Shown piece after piece: positions 1 through 9,989 of a stretch of DNA of 20,396 bases. Every line of letters starts with the position of its first letter. The stretch's first letter is position 1. The stretch comes from Scedosporium boydii (taxonomy: Eukaryota > Ascomycota > Sordariomycetes > Microascales > Microascaceae). The notes under the pieces are model-generated. The model had not been told where the DNA came from and made no database searches. It worked only from the letters and a program-made list of their open reading frames with translations. A program made the position numbers and the translations under genes. The stretch lies in the NCBI GenBank assembly GCA_002221725.1, contig NJFT01000381.1, forward strand, positions 1 to 20,396, written 5' to 3'.

Positions 1-182
1 CGGTAGGTTGGTGGAGGACCCATAAACCATAACCTGCAAGTATAACCATATCCTCAGAGCTTAGTTGCTGCACCTCAAATTGCACCGACAGTGGTTCGAT
101 ATCAGCCGTTCTCATTCACTTTCAAGTACCTTTCATAGTGCCATTCTGCTTGCGCTTGTTTTGCTCTTTGGGCCCTGAAGGA

Positions 183-207
183 TTTTTCTCTCTTTCTCTC
201 TCTTTTT
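183..207 (+). repeat. CT-rich simple sequence
   Basis: This is an uninterrupted pyrimidine tract made of T-runs and CT dinucleotides. Such tracts are common in fungal promoters and leaders. No gene clearly begins downstream. Confidence 0.7.
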
Positions 208-427
208 GACGCATGCATGTCAGTTATGTTGAGGAAGAGCGGTATTCATCAACGGCATTTTTGGGGAAAGGATGGAGTACGTGTACATCTGGCCGGAGGA
301 AACATACAAACAGGCAATCCGCCTGGCCGGGACAGCGGAGCCCAAAGTGTCAGGGGGTCCATGCAAGGGTGCGCTTGCCACGCAGCGTCCGAGAGCGCCC
401 GAGTCTTTGGCGGCGCCTCTCTTTACT

Positions 428-436
428 TACTTCGTA
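428..436 (-). repeat. TACGAAGTA motif copy
   Basis: Exact copy, reading TACTTCGTA on the plus strand. It is the leftmost member of the dispersed intergenic motif family. Confidence 0.75.
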
Positions 437-598
437 GGGATGCTCAACTAATAGCTGCAATCAAGTTAAAAAGGTCTTCTGAAGCCAGCGTATTTGAACG
501 TCTCGGTGAGAAAAGTCGGACGGGATCTACCAGTTAGCCTTGAGCACCCGCCTTCCAGTCCCAGAAGAGTGTGAGAAACTGAGCACAGAAGAGCGTAT

Positions 599-618
599 TA
601 CGAAGTAAGTACTTTGTA
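599..618. repeat. Inverted pair of the TACGAAGTA motif
   Basis: An exact TACGAAGTA (599-607) is followed after two bases by TACTTTGTA (610-618), the inverted copy with one mismatch. Together they form an imperfect 9-bp stem with a 2-nt spacer, so the motif can occur as a palindromic pair. Confidence 0.7.
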
Positions 619-974
619 TGAAGAAACGTCAAATAGAGAGCCATCCGTCCGACAGAAAGCCAAGCCTTGCTGGGCAGTCCTGCTTCTTGCTTGCATTTTT
701 GGCATTTCACCCGGTGCAGGTGCGGAGAATCGGAAGCGTGGGCCTGGCTCAATACTCTGTCCTTTGGTCGCTGGACCAGACCCCAACCAATATGGAGATA
801 GAACCAGCTTTGCAGCGAGTTCCCACTATTACCTGTGTACTTATTATGTAGCAGTAAATAGGTGGCGCCCAGCTTGCCCTTTGTGCGTATACTACACCAG
901 GTCAATGTGCAGAGTGTCTCTGGGGAATCGTCTGGGAATGGGGATGGCCTGGCCTTGCTCATAGAGACTTACAG

Positions 975-983
975 TACGAAGTA
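975..983 (+). repeat. TACGAAGTA motif copy
   Basis: Exact copy in the plus orientation, inside the gene-poor left region. Confidence 0.75.
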
Positions 984-1182
984 ATTACATACTATACTGC
1001 AGGACGTCAATAATAGAAAAAAGTACCTTATACAAATCAAGGGTACATGGCAGGGCCCCTGCTCCTGCGTCCACTTTGCAGGGAGAGCAAGGAACATCCC
1101 CGCAGAAGGAGTGCATCATTTCTTCCGGAGCACGAGGCAAGGGAAGGCTGTCTGGACATTGCAACCATTCCAGTCACCACAC

Positions 1183-1198
1183 TGCGAAGTACTTCCTA
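1183..1198. repeat. Overlapping inverted motif copies
   Basis: TGCGAAGTA (1183-1191) overlaps TACTTCCTA (1190-1198). The shared centre is the perfect palindrome GAAGTACTTC at 1186-1195. These are two one-mismatch members of the motif family meeting head to head. Confidence 0.65.
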
Positions 1199-1377
1199 CC
1201 TGTAATACTAGTTATTACAGAGTAGTCTGCATCGTCCAAATACAAACAAGTAGGCATGTCCACATCAATAGTTTCTTTAAAGCAGCCAAGGGCAGCGTCG
1301 ATCGCAAGGACGAGACCGCGGCCAGATTTCGCTCGTGGGGAAGATCATTGACCATTAGTTAGTTCCTAGTATACAAG

Positions 1378-1386
1378 TACTTCGTG
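1378..1386 (-). repeat. TACGAAGTA near copy
   Basis: Reads TACTTCGTG on the plus strand, one mismatch from the family consensus. Confidence 0.6.
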
Positions 1387-1485
1387 CAGTGCATTCTCTG
1401 GCTCTGCGTTACTCCAGACGCAAGCGATCTCAGCGGGGACGCGACCGAATTGCCAGCATCAACGTCGACCTCGACCCAAAACGCA

Positions 1486-1504
1486 CGCTTCGTAGTACTT
1501 CGTA
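1486..1504 (-). repeat. Tandem TACTTCGTA motif copies
   Basis: A near copy, CGCTTCGTA (1486-1494), is followed one base later by an exact TACTTCGTA (1496-1504) in the same orientation. Confidence 0.7.
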
Positions 1505-3607
1505 GGCTCTGGAGACAAAATGAGGCAGATGACCTTGACTTGGACGGCATGTTAACGGGGACATGTTTCAATACTGTCATCTTCATGCTTTCAATCAATC
1601 TCAATCTCAATCCGCCGGCTATACATACCCGACACGTAGATAACCGTTCACGTGGCTTCGGAAGATCGCCCTCATGCACTCCTGCACCTTGAACCGCAGG
1701 GAGTCTCGACAAGTCTACAAAGTATTAATGTGCAGCCTGGAAAATAGAAGTCGGTCGAACAAGGTGAAAATCGAGGGCGAGAGCACTAATGGTGTGCCCT
1801 CTTGCTTTGGTACGTAGTACGTGTCGCACTACTTCCCTCCATCTCAACACGAACTTGACTGATGGGGAGACTGGCTGTGTTGTTTTCTTTCCCATAACAA
1901 ACCATGAAGACCCTCATAATTCCAATCTCCATTGCCCATGTCCCGTAATGATTCCACCGTCGTCCCTCAACCTTGGTCTGTGAGTAAAGTCAGAAGCCTT
2001 AACTGGCATGGCCCGGCAGGCCCTACCTGCATGGAGAAAATGGAACATCCATTGTGAAGGGGCCGATTGGGAATGAGGGGAGATTAAGCTCTGCCACAAA
2101 TTTTACAGAGTTCTCACCGAGATGTCATAAAAAAGGTTCTGAGGGCTGGCCGGCTTGTGTCTGCATGAAGGGAGACAGAACAAGCTTCACCGACCTTTTC
2201 AAGTGTTCACCTTGGGCGGCTATCGCTTATCAGGCGGCAATCTGACTATCTTATGCTGCATCACATCGGTACTCGCTCGATGATAGATGTTGGAGTAATC
2301 TGGTTGATCTGATGGTTTGGAATTCTTTCGCAAGCCTGGTGTATGAGAAGAGCTGGGTCTCGGGAGTAGTACCGTGCACGGTGACGGGCTGTTTGAACAA
2401 CACCGGATGTATCAATTGATCAAGTCTGATCTCGAGGCGGCAGCCGCCCCAAGCCTGCAACCAACCAAGTTGCCTCTTGATTCATCCATTATCTAACCTC
2501 TGTGCTGCCAAGACGTGTACAATTGTAGTGTTCAACATCAATGAAAGTGCAAATCAACATCTCTGAGGAATGAGCCGACAATCTGATACAAACTTTTCGC
2601 TAAGTCTCCATCTAGTATCTAGTCGCCTCTTCTGGAGACTGCCAAAATAATTGAACCTAATATCTGTTGACCAGAGTTGACAGATGGCCCTTGCAGTCTT
2701 GTCGTTTTAGAACTTCTTTTCCCCAGGCTACCTGAGAGAAAATCGCTGCCCAAGACGCTTCCGCCAGTGCCTTCACTGACTGACATTGTTCCGCAGTGCT
2801 CAAAGCCGACGAAGTAACCCCCGCTAAACTTTCTCGACTTCATTGTTCTCGCCGAAAAACGCTGGAAGTTTCTAGCCAGAACAGCCAGAACACTATTCCC
2901 CGCCGTAACTCCCGTGTCTCAAGCAACATGGGCGAACCACTTCCGAGGGACAAACCCACGAGAGGAGAACCTCCCACTCAACCTAAAAAAAAGTAATTGC
3001 CTTCACATTCCTTGTTTTGGTTTCTTTCTTTCTCAAGGATCTACGAAACTTCCGTGGCTTATTTTTGCGAGTCAACGGGTACTGCCGGTCCGCCCAACCC
3101 CGCTTGGCAAGTGTCATCATCAGTGACCATCAAGTTGAGAACTGATCTCCTCCAGGAATAACGGGGCAAGCTCCTGTCAAATACCCACCACTTACCAAGT
3201 CCCTTATGAATGTGAAATTGATCACCAGAAGCTCAAATCCATGGATTGCGCGGACGGACCCAACCCACCCTTCCGCACCCCAACCGCATGGACGGCGACA
3301 CTGGAGCACTCGCCCGCACGCACTGACAGCCCAATCTTCCACAATTGACGCTATAGATGACGCGCTTAGACCTACAAATAACCTTAATATATCTGCAAAA
3401 ACAAGTTGAACGGGCCGTGGCTCTGACGCGAGCACTGACAACCCATAGAATCCAGACGGTCGAACTGTGTGGGAAGCGGAAGCCTGGACCAAACTTTGAC
3501 GGTCCCAAATTAATTCACCAGAGTTCTCATCCCGGAATAAGGTGGTGATCGCTCCCATGCCCACGGAGAGTCAGATCCGTTCCTTGACTAGATTATCACT
3601 CCGCTAG

Positions 3608-3616
3608 TACTTCGTA
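3608..3616 (-). repeat. TACGAAGTA motif copy
   Basis: Exact copy, reading TACTTCGTA on the plus strand. The flanking bases make GTACTTCGTAC. Confidence 0.75.
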
Positions 3617-3769
3617 CACATGCGAACCCTGTTCGTCCTTGACAGCAGCACATGGGAACGAAATGTTGGCGAGATCCCTCATGTGTCTGGCCATGGTCTG
3701 GCCAAAATCCCAACACATGCTCCCACATGAGAAACAAGACAGGAGACCGTCGCTCTTGCCTTTGCCCAT

Positions 3770-3789
3770 TGCGAAGTATGTACAAAGTA
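3770..3789 (+). repeat. Two near copies of the motif
   Basis: TGCGAAGTA (3770-3778) is followed by TACAAAGTA (3781-3789) in the same orientation. Each differs from the consensus at one base. Confidence 0.6.
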
Positions 3790-4738
3790 TAATGACGTAC
3801 GGAATCAACTGCAAAGTAAGAAATGAATGGTGCGGGATACCCAGAGGCCAGGCAAAGCTTCTTTTATCTGATAAACTATTACTGGTGTGTAGGATTCAGA
3901 CGAGCTCATGTGTTACAATGCTCCTCAATTGCCCGTCCTGCCGGTGAAGAGAGGCAAAGCCAGCCAGCCAGACAGACAGACTCGTGGTGTGAGGTGATGG
4001 CGAGGATCTCTAACCTAGTGGGAACCTGCGGACGACAACTCCTCTACTCGAAACCGAGTTTGACCACACTGTCATCCTCAATAAGTTGTCCTTTCCAACC
4101 CTTCCAGGCCGTCGTGTGCGCCACAATTAAGTACTTACTGCACCGTTTCCCCAGACTTCTCCGCTTCTAGAGGATCACATCGTTTGCCAGCCTGGCTAAG
4201 CAGAGTGCTGCAGGTACTTGTACTCCGGTGCAGAACCCTCTATCAGGATGAAGCACGGTGCCAGACCACGCCTTGGAATCGTCAGCTCTGGCCATCGATG
4301 GAGCGTTTTCAAGTAATTGAGACGACGGCAGGAGTCTTTCAAGCCCGGACGGTTAGGCTAACCTCAGATGGGGTACGTGCAGATGGTAACCTGCAATAGT
4401 GTCAAAGTACGTACTCAGTTGGCGTGTCCAGCCCATTATTATCGTGGGGCAAGCGCATGTTGCTCTGCGAAGTGCTGGATGAAGAACTTGTAGCAAGTAC
4501 CTGGACAACTTTCTATTCTCACTGGTACATCGTAGCGTACCTCGTCCGGGCAGTGCGTTGGGGTAGTCAGGGTGCTGGAGATGAGGTTGCTGTGTGTACC
4601 TGGGGTGGCGAGAGCGCTCGACTATGACACCCGCACCTGCCCGTCTCGTTTGCACCCCCCTCCCTTCCTTCCCTCCTTCGGCAGGTATCGTCTGGGGGTC
4701 CTTACCCCAAAGGAGAACCCATCCGGTGTTAGTTTACA

Positions 4739-4777
4739 CCCCCCTTTCCCCCTACCACCCCCTAAAAGAACCCCCCC
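4739..4777 (-). other. C-run array, candidate G-quadruplex on minus strand
   Basis: Four C-runs of 6, 5, 5 and 7 bases are separated by 3, 5 and 8 bases. The minus strand therefore carries four G-runs of at least five, which fits standard G-quadruplex spacing, and the plus strand could form an i-motif. It lies in a wider pyrimidine-rich stretch (about 4640-4790). Only the sequence pattern is seen; structure formation is inferred. Confidence 0.5.
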
Positions 4778-5031
4778 TTTCCGCAAAACTCGATCCTAGT
4801 GGCTTTTTTTGTACAAAGTACTTCTATCCCAGGGCCCCGTTGAGTCCAGACACTGGTGCAGAAGAGGTGTCGAGGTACACTGTGCATTCTCCCACGACCG
4901 TCATACAGTAGTGGCACTGAAGGACATTTAGTGCAGTTTGAAAGCGGTTTATACTTATTTTCAACTTGATGAAAATGTATATTCGTGGGTTACTCATACA
5001 CTAGTGTGTAGGTAGACTAGACTCCCATGGC

Positions 5032-5058
5032 GACAAGGTAACTACATCGTACCTTGTC
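5032..5058. repeat. Perfect 9-bp inverted repeat
   Basis: GACAAGGTA (5032-5040) and TACCTTGTC (5050-5058) are exact inverted copies around a 9-nt spacer. It lies about 0.7 kb upstream of the bHLH start codon. It could be a paired binding site for a dimeric regulator or simply a chance hairpin. Confidence 0.55.
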
Positions 5059-5468
5059 CGTCACATCAACAGGGAATGTTACTAAAGGGTATGGGGCATG
5101 TGGGCTAGCTTGGCGCCTACCCACTTTTCTAGCAGCACTTCGTAGTTATAGTCGGGTCGCTCTGTCCAGCCAGCCAGCATTTGACGGAATTCTCCAGTGT
5201 CATTCAGAGTCTTATGGGCCTGTCTTTTCCCCCCTGTCGCTCATTGATCCTTTTTTTTCCTCAATGATACTTGAACGAATTCCTACACCCAACACTCTTT
5301 TTCTCCTTCGCCCTTCCGCCCCCCTCCACGCCGTCCAACAACATCGCCAGCATCTGATATTTTTCGATTTAGGGTCATTCTGTCGACACACTTCTCCAAC
5401 CTTCTCTTGTCACTAGCGCCCAGGTAGTCTTGAGCAACGCGCGGGATAAATAACTCACGACCCTTGAC

Positions 5469-5495
5469 ATGTGCGGCCCGATTGCGAAGTCATAA
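5469..5495 (+). promoter_or_regulatory. Upstream ORF 1 of the bHLH gene (8 codons)
   Basis: ATG at 5469 opens MCGPIAKS and stops at TAA (5493-5495). It matters only if the transcript starts upstream of it, which is not known. Confidence 0.3.
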
Positions 5496-5687
5496 TAATA
5501 CAGGGCTTTCCTCACGAACCTGACTGAGTTCTGTGACTGGAATTTTTTTCCCTCTCTACACGACCATCGCCCCCTTTTTGCAAGGAATCAGACATTAAAA
5601 AAACCGAGGAAAAAAGGAGGAAAAAGGACCAACCCAATCGCCATCTTCACCGAAATCTGCGGTTCGACCCATCCCGGCTTTGTCTAC

Positions 5688-5768
5688 ATGCGCATTCCTT
5701 GGTTTCTCTATCGACCTCAGACGGCATTCCGCGGAACAGCCTTCTCACGAGCGCATCCCTCTCCATAG
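5688..5768 (+). promoter_or_regulatory. Upstream ORF 2 of the bHLH gene (26 codons)
   Basis: ATG at 5688 opens a 26-codon frame ending at TAG (5766-5768), six bases before the main ATG at 5775. It is out of frame with the main ORF. If present in the mRNA, scanning ribosomes would meet it first and could reach the main start only by leaky scanning or reinitiation. Confidence 0.4.
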
Positions 5769-5774
5769 ATCAGA

Positions 5775-7456
5775 ATGGCTAGCAGCATAAACGACGCCCC
5801 GCGCCCACCTGCGCATAACCTTCCAGCCGGGCTGAAGGACATTGTTAACGACGAGAATCGGGACTCGGCTTACTTCTCCAGCGATGCGTCCAGTAAGCGT
5901 ACGTTTGCTAACCTCATTTCACATGCGCTGGCCACTCTTGCTATGACTCAAGCAATTGCGTGCGAACCTCAAGACGCTAACTAAGGTCCGTCTCAATAGA
6001 CACGTCAGCCGCTTCCTTCGGTGTCAACATGCTCAGTCCACTCGGCTCGGCCTACCAGTCCTCTCCGGGGGACAAGACGCCATCGCCGACCTCGACTAAT
6101 CTCGTCCCACAAGCGCTCATCTCGCCGAAGGGGAGTAGCATGAGCCTTTCTGCCGTCGTCTCTCCCACAGCGAATCCTGGCGCGACGAGGCCTGGCGAAC
6201 CTCGACGATTCGACCTTGCCTACATCGACGGCGACCCGGCTTCCCGTCGAGAAAGCGTTGATAGCCGGATCAATCAAGGGTTTAATGATATGCGTATAGG
6301 GAATCCAGCATATGCGGCTCACAACCACTCGGCCACATCCATTCAGACCGCTCTCAGCACGCAAAGGAATCCTCGACCCGGGCTTGAGAGCTTGTCGGTG
6401 CACCGCATCTCTAACGGATATCAGCCGAGCACCGAGCGCAACCCAGATCCGACTCCTAAAGCCGCTAGGACGGCACCCGCCATCACTGGACCCGCGACGA
6501 GCACTATTGCTAGGGCCGCTGAGCCTACGAAGGGACAAGCCTGGGCATTTCCTGAGGACGACCTCCCGCGTATTGGATCTAATGGAGCGCAATATCACGA
6601 TTCGCGTCGCAGTAGCATTGCCGACTCCCTCGCAAGCAGTCAGTTCACGTCCGAGTCCCGCTTACCTCCTGGCCAAAGACGTCTCGACGAAGCAGGCGAC
6701 TATACCAATCGTCTCTCTAGTACGTCGGGCGAATTCCCTCCGGTCCACCACCATTCTCTGCAGCAGAGGCACAGCAGCGAGCAACATCCCGAAGAAGGAC
6801 GGGCACACGCGGGCTCGCAGCCTTACAGTCGAACACCCGAATCTAGGCAGAGCCACAAACTCGCGGAGCGCAAGAGGCGGACAGAAATGAAGGAACTATT
6901 TGATCAGTTGCGTGATCTTATGCCCCAGGAGCGAGGATCCAAGGCCTCCAAGTGGGAGATTCTTACAAAAGGTGAGCATATACTACTACGATTTTACACA
7001 CGATAGACGACCCGCATCTCTCCTTTTTTGTGAAGTTTCGGCGGGACTCAATGCTAACTTGGACGCATAGCCATCTCCGAACACCAGCGCCAAACTGATC
7101 ACATCCGGGCGTTACAATCTCATTGCAGCACTAGTGCTTCGGAAATCGACTTGTTGCGCAAGGAACTTCAGGCAGTGCGCGCGGAAAACAGCCAACTACG
7201 ACTTCAACTATCCAAGACAGCACCGCCGCCGTTCCAGTCGCAGGTCGCTGTACCACCACCTCCCACTGTCACCAGCCAACCTCCGGCAGCATACGCGGCG
7301 CCGGATCCGTTCGCTAATTCAACGCGAACGGAACTTCCGCCGCTACGGTCTCTCGCCGGGGCCATGCCTCCCGGACCCCCCCCCGGGCCCGACTCAATGA
7401 CTGGCGTGCAGTACGAGTCATCCCGACCACCAAGCTTCCGCTCCGAACGGTTTTAG
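5775..7456 (+). CDS. bHLH-leucine-zipper transcription factor (three exons)
   Basis: Predicted exons are 5775-5892, 6000-6971 and 7071-7456, giving 491 residues. A serine/proline-rich, disordered-looking N-terminal half leads to a basic helix-loop-helix domain at about residues 322-378. The basic region HKLAERKRR places His325, Glu329 and Arg333 at the contact positions that bHLH proteins of the CACGTG-binding class use. Helix 2 is followed by a heptad-like zipper (about 388-412) and a proline-rich tail. The domain is completed only by splicing: helix 1 and the loop lie in exon 2, helix 2 in exon 3. The family acts in the nucleus as dimers. It resembles the fungal bHLH regulators related to Schizosaccharomyces Esc1, but I cannot name an ortholog. 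The start is the first ATG of the open frame; the stop is TAG. The exon 1 donor is ambiguous (5893 or 5899, both in frame). Confidence 0.85.
5893..5999 (+). other. Intron 1 of the bHLH gene
   Basis: Donor GTAAGC at 5893 (alternative GTACGT at 5899), branch-like CTAAC at 5977-5981, acceptor AATAG ending at 5999. Both donors leave phase 1 and keep the frame. They give ...SSDASNTSAASF or ...SSDASSKHTSAASF. Confidence 0.75.
6972..7070 (+). other. Intron 2 of the bHLH gene, inside the HLH domain
   Basis: Donor GTGAGC at 6972, CTAAC at 7054-7058, acceptor GCATAG ending at 7070. Splicing joins ...KWEILTK to AISEHQRQ, as expected for the loop/helix 2 boundary. Retention would end translation at 7004-7006 and remove helix 2. 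Confidence 0.85.
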
Positions 7457-8181
7457 GGGAGATCGAAACCCTACCACTGAGTTTGGTCCGTTCTCGTGCC
7501 GAGCAATTTTTCTGCTTCCGATGTCCTTCCTTTTTGAATACTTGACTCATTTTCCTTTGTCTGGTTAAACTCAATCCCGGCAGGTGGGTGGCTATACCGA
7601 GCTGGTGTTCTTTTATTTTATTCCCTATATCATTTACCTTTTTTTTTTCAACTTGTTTGGTGTAGATATACCCATGGGTCCTCTGTCCGCCCTTATCTCA
7701 GGGGCTGGTACAGGGTTGTGCGATTAGCTGAGATGCTTTTTTCCTTTGTTCTCTTTTTTTTTTCTTCCCCGTTTTCTCTTCTTTGGTTCGCCTCGTGTTT
7801 CGCGCAAAGAAATTGTCGGGATTTGTTCTAGTAGCTTTCTCTATTTTACGGGAGGAACGAGCATGGGTTGGATGGGGAGGTTATACACTAAGCCCGAGGC
7901 CTTTTTTTCTGGATCGGTCGGGTTGAAGGGTTACTTCTTTTGAATTGGATGGTAGGGAATCATCACACAATGGAAACGGCGCAGAAGGAAATCAAGCAGC
8001 GGATTTGCGGATGGCTTTTCTTTCTTTTTATGCCCTAGCAAATCTGGGTTCTGGTGTTGGAAGGGGTTGGTCAAGCAGACAGCGAAGGTGGGGGGGAAGG
8101 GTAGCGAAACGCATCGTTAGGCTTCTCCGGGGACGGATGAGATGAGAGGAATGGATGGGGCCATGTTTCCGTCCTTTTTCC

Positions 8182-8197
8182 CTCCCGCACGCGGGAG
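8182..8197. repeat. GC-rich hairpin
   Basis: CTCCCGC and GCGGGAG form a perfect 7-bp stem around an AC dinucleotide. It lies about 730 bp after the bHLH stop codon. Any role in 3' end formation is speculative. Confidence 0.5.
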
Positions 8198-8437
8198 TGG
8201 CACTATTTTACTTAGAAGAAGAAGAGGAGAGAGCAAAAAAAGGGTTAGAAAATATATTAATGCGGAACCGTGGCAATGCGAGCGGTGGCATAGTCTAAGT
8301 TCGAGAATGTCTTGACACTGAGCTGGTGCTATGCGATTTGTGTCGGAAGATAAAAGAAAAGGAAGGAAAATCTAACTTGCCCGTGGAGGGTGAAGATTCT
8401 GGTCATGCTTGAAGAAAAACACAAGTTTGCATGTTTG

Positions 8438-8446
8438 TACGAAGTA
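8438..8446 (+). repeat. TACGAAGTA motif copy
   Basis: Exact copy in the intergenic region downstream of the bHLH gene. Confidence 0.75.
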
Positions 8447-9172
8447 AATCCTAAAGCATCAGTTTCTCCAACATCGTCGAGCCTGTTGTCTTCGTCGGAG
8501 GACGATACTGGTCTAACACCCATCAGCGCATGGTGTAATAGTAAGCACAACGACAATGGAGTGAGTCTTGATCTGTCCGTCTTATCCTCTCTTCGCCAAT
8601 GAGCTCTTAATGCGTGAAGTGGGTGTTCAGTTTACTGCGCGGTCGTCTCACTTGCTGTGCCTTCGCCTAATGCCTACGAGACGGCGTGGGGCGGCTGTCG
8701 TCGGGGCCCGAGAGCGATGGCACTTCTACTTCAATGAGAGATCAACGTATGAGAACCGACCATGTCAGCTTGAGGCACTCAAGCAAGCCCGGGAGAAAAG
8801 AATGGCCCTTCTTTGGAAGGGGGCTGGGGGGCTGGGCAAGTAAGGCGGTTCGGTTCGTTTTCTGCGGAGATCCTTAGGAATAGTGGAAGAAGCGGCAGGG
8901 AAGTTTACACGACGCGACTTGTCACAGTCTACAGAGAGTAAGATGCGGTGTTCCCCCTTGATAGAGACCATGACGTCGGCTCTACCGATAATCACGCCCG
9001 GGCTCTTGCTGCGCACGAGGTTAGGCAAACCTAGCATCATCAAATCCTTGGCTGGTTCACGGGTTCTCGGCTGGCCAGAGAACGGTGTTCATGACGACGT
9101 GGGTTCCGGCGTATAGCGCGTGTTGAAACCCAGAGCGAACAAACCGCCCTACGGAGCGGGCTCGGTTGGAAT

Positions 9173-9186
9173 TGCCTGGCCAGGCA
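9173..9186. repeat. 14-bp perfect palindrome
   Basis: TGCCTGGCCAGGCA equals its own reverse complement. It stands alone in intergenic sequence. Confidence 0.55.
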
Positions 9187-9742
9187 TCGCATCTTGTGTA
9201 TCATCGTGTGCCTTCGTAGAACGAATCAAACATCGTATTGATAGGTTATGTCTCCCAGACAAAAAAAGGGGTTGGAACCAGTAACAATGGCCCATATTTC
9301 AAGGCGGAATGGTCTGAGCAGCCAGAAGACTTCGTTTTTCCTTCCATGCGGTTGGTTGATGAAGCATTTCGTCACCAACCCTTTTGATTGATGAAGGTTG
9401 AGGTGGTCCGAACACTGAAGTCCTCAGGTACCAAATTACTGAGGCTGGGCGGCCAAAGGACAACTCAAACAATTCGAAGTGTGCACTCAAAGCTCGGGAC
9501 AATCGACGTGGTTGAATCTTGGCCGGTGTGGGGGATTTGGTGGGGCGCACATTGTAGCGATCAAATGATTTTGATATTGCATTATGGAGATGAGTGGCTC
9601 GATACCGAGGCTCTGGCGCGGACATTCAATCTTGGATGTTGCTTGTGGTTCAAGTATCAATTACGGACCAACGATTGCTGCTGCTTAGAGCGGAATCGTC
9701 TTACAGAGGACGAAGCAGCTAAGCAAGCCACCTCTCCCACTG

Positions 9743-9751
9743 AACGAAGTA
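9743..9751 (+). repeat. TACGAAGTA near copy
   Basis: AACGAAGTA, one mismatch from consensus. First of five same-orientation copies upstream of PEX5. Confidence 0.6.
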
Positions 9752-9840
9752 ACGTGCGGCTTCTGCGGGGTAGCAAAGCGGCGAATTGGGGGGTGCTGGG
9801 GAGTATTGGGGGCGGAACTTTGGAGAGTCTTGGACGCTAT

Positions 9841-9849
9841 TACGAAGTA
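9841..9849 (+). repeat. TACGAAGTA motif copy
   Basis: Exact copy about 0.8 kb upstream of the PEX5 start codon. Confidence 0.75.
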
Positions 9850-9890
9850 GGAACTTATTTGGACCGTCTGGAGTAATCAATTAATCTCGC

Positions 9891-9929
9891 TGCGAAGTAA
9901 ACTCAAAGACCGTCGCAGGTTACGAAGTA
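9891..9929 (+). repeat. Two motif copies 30 bp apart
   Basis: TGCGAAGTA (9891-9899) and an exact TACGAAGTA (9921-9929) share orientation. The preceding exact copy starts 50 bp earlier, so the three lie on roughly the same face of the helix. Confidence 0.7.
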
Positions 9930-9983
9930 GAAATCGAGCTGCCGTCTGGTTTGTCTGGTGCCACTAAAGGAAAAGCCAAAGAG

Positions 9984-9989
9984 CCTCGG
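9984..9989 (+). promoter_or_regulatory. CCTCGG element upstream of PEX5
   Basis: CCTCGG is the core bound by fungal fatty-acid-responsive regulators of the FarA/FarB type, which control peroxisomal genes in other ascomycetes. An inverted CCGAGG is at 9605-9610. A six-base word this far (about 660 bp) upstream is weak evidence. Confidence 0.2.

Larger units (their letters stand above)
1..5400. other. Gene-poor intergenic region
   Basis: No convincing gene is visible over about 5.4 kb on either strand. Open frames are short (at most 144 codons), overlap one another on both strands, and show no family motif, no coding-type composition and no plausible intron chain. The region holds copies of the dispersed TACGAAGTA motif, short CAGC/CAGA tandem runs (about 3959-3980), a C-run array at 4739-4777 and a 9-bp inverted repeat at 5032-5058. 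The rightmost few hundred bases are probably promoter of the bHLH gene. A non-coding RNA cannot be excluded from sequence alone. Confidence 0.6.
5400..5774 (+). promoter_or_regulatory. Promoter-proximal region and leader of the bHLH gene
   Basis: This stretch has pyrimidine runs, an AT-rich GATAAATAA element near 5446-5454 and A-rich runs near 5596-5628, in front of the start codon at 5775. The transcription start cannot be placed. If transcription begins upstream of 5469, the leader contains two short upstream ORFs. Confidence 0.4.

Noticed and set aside
213..537. Two overlapping frames starting near 213-217 after a CT tract
   Set aside because: The CT tract resembles a leader, but neither frame shows family features or codon bias, and no intron chain extends them.
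534..962. 142-codon minus-strand frame
   Set aside because: No motif, mixed composition, and it contains an exact copy of the dispersed intergenic motif.
3130..3564. 144-codon minus-strand frame in the left region
   Set aside because: No recognised domain, and it overlaps other open frames on both strands. Composition matches its non-coding surroundings.
5661..5670. GGTTCGACCC, resembling a tRNA B box
   Set aside because: No matching A box, acceptor stem or anticodon arm could be found around it.
9388..9876. 162-codon plus-strand frame upstream of PEX5
   Set aside because: No recognisable domain. It overlaps an opposite frame and contains copies of the intergenic motif.
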